NCBI GenBank assembly: GCA_023247935.1
Contig: JAHFFM010000121.1
Coordinates: 1-6,067 of the forward strand
Reading direction: 5' to 3'
Origin: Candidatus Omnitrophota bacterium
Lineage (GTDB): Bacteria > Omnitrophota > Gorgyraeia > 2-02-FULL-51-18
Length of the DNA stretch: 6,067 nucleotides
The first letter of the stretch is position 1. Each line of letters opens with the position of its first letter. The notes under the pieces are model-generated. The model worked only from the letters and a program-made list of their open reading frames with translations. It was not told the origin of the DNA and did no database searches. Positions 5,816 through 6,067 of this stretch are shown one piece after another. A program made the position numbers and the translations under genes.

Positions 5816-6067
5816 TTAATTCCCGCCCACGCGCGCGAGGTCGCGCACATTTTCTTCAAACGCTTTCATAACCGCCTCATCGCCGCTCAAACCGGAACTT
5901 TTCACGCGCTCCATGGAATCCAGCACGCGTTTATAATCTTTGGGCATGACTTTGACGAATTTAGGAATCATTTCATCCCATAAATCGAGAATTTGTTTTC
6001 CGAGTTTCGAGCCGGTGTATTTCACGTGGCGCTCAATCATTTCGCGCAGCTGTCGGATTTCATCGCC
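5816..6067 (-). CDS. gltB: Glutamate synthase large (alpha) subunit, C-terminal end
   Basis: These 83 residues are open at the right window edge, so the 5' part is missing. They match the extreme C-terminus of GltB, beyond the glutamine-amidotransferase and synthase domains: an EIRQLREMIERHVKYTGS helix followed by a helical tail with KFVKVMPKDYKRVL. The stop at 5818-5816 is one base from the gltD start. GltB binds glutamine and 2-oxoglutarate and carries FMN and a 3Fe-4S cluster, but none of those sites falls in this fragment. The identification rests on this C-terminal pattern and on the adjoining gltD, which together are convincing. Confidence 0.93.
   Translation of the reverse strand, partial: GDEIRQLREMIERHVKYTGSKLGKQILDLWDEMIPKFVKVMPKDYKRVLDSMERVKSSGLSGDEAVMKAFEENVRDLARVGGN

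Noticed and set aside
5815..5859. Longer GltD starting at 5859
   Set aside because: It would overlap the gltB end by over 40 bases with no homologous sequence. ATG 5814 follows the gltB stop by one base.

Overview
The window is a densely packed bacterial segment in which every supportable gene lies on the minus strand, so the genes read from high to low coordinates. GC content is moderate, and the gaps between genes are mostly very short or overlapping. No gene fixes the taxonomy. The single-cluster ferredoxin type, the GltBD pair, the class III aminotransferase and the dispersed-looking palindromic elements would suit an uncultured Gram-negative lineage (a PVC or Omnitrophota-like group comes to mind), but this is a weak guess.

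Region 1 (about 6067 to 4321) is the end of a glutamate synthase operon: the last 83 codons of gltB, one spacer base, then complete gltD. Region 2 (4320 to 4226) is a 95-base intergenic space. It holds a GC-rich hairpin just after gltD and a near-consensus sigma70-type promoter (TTGACA, 17 bases, TATAAA) that should start the next transcript only about 10 to 15 bases before its first codon.

Region 3 (4225 to 1) looks like one long operon driven by that promoter. It encodes a small [4Fe-4S] ferredoxin, an NADPH-type thioredoxin reductase (trxB, TTG start, overlapping the ferredoxin gene), a PLP-dependent class III aminotransferase (GTGA overlap with trxB), a stand-alone response-regulator receiver domain, a LuxE-like acyl-protein synthetase, and the first 18 codons of a further gene joined to luxE by an ATGA overlap. 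The chain is interrupted once, between the response regulator and the LuxE-like gene. There a 163-base nested inverted repeat, with near-perfect 33/34-base terminal arms, fills almost the whole gap and carries the LuxE gene's Shine-Dalgarno sequence in one arm.

Functionally, gltBD supplies glutamate, the usual amino donor for class III aminotransferases. The ferredoxin and TrxB are general redox proteins, and the LuxE-like protein activates a carboxylic acid as acyl-AMP and transfers it to a cysteine. A shared pathway for the aminotransferase, receiver domain and LuxE-like protein is possible from their order but not shown by the sequence. The most unusual feature is the large inverted repeat and its likely effect on translation of the LuxE-like gene. 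I found no RNA genes, CRISPR arrays, transposase genes or phage genes.
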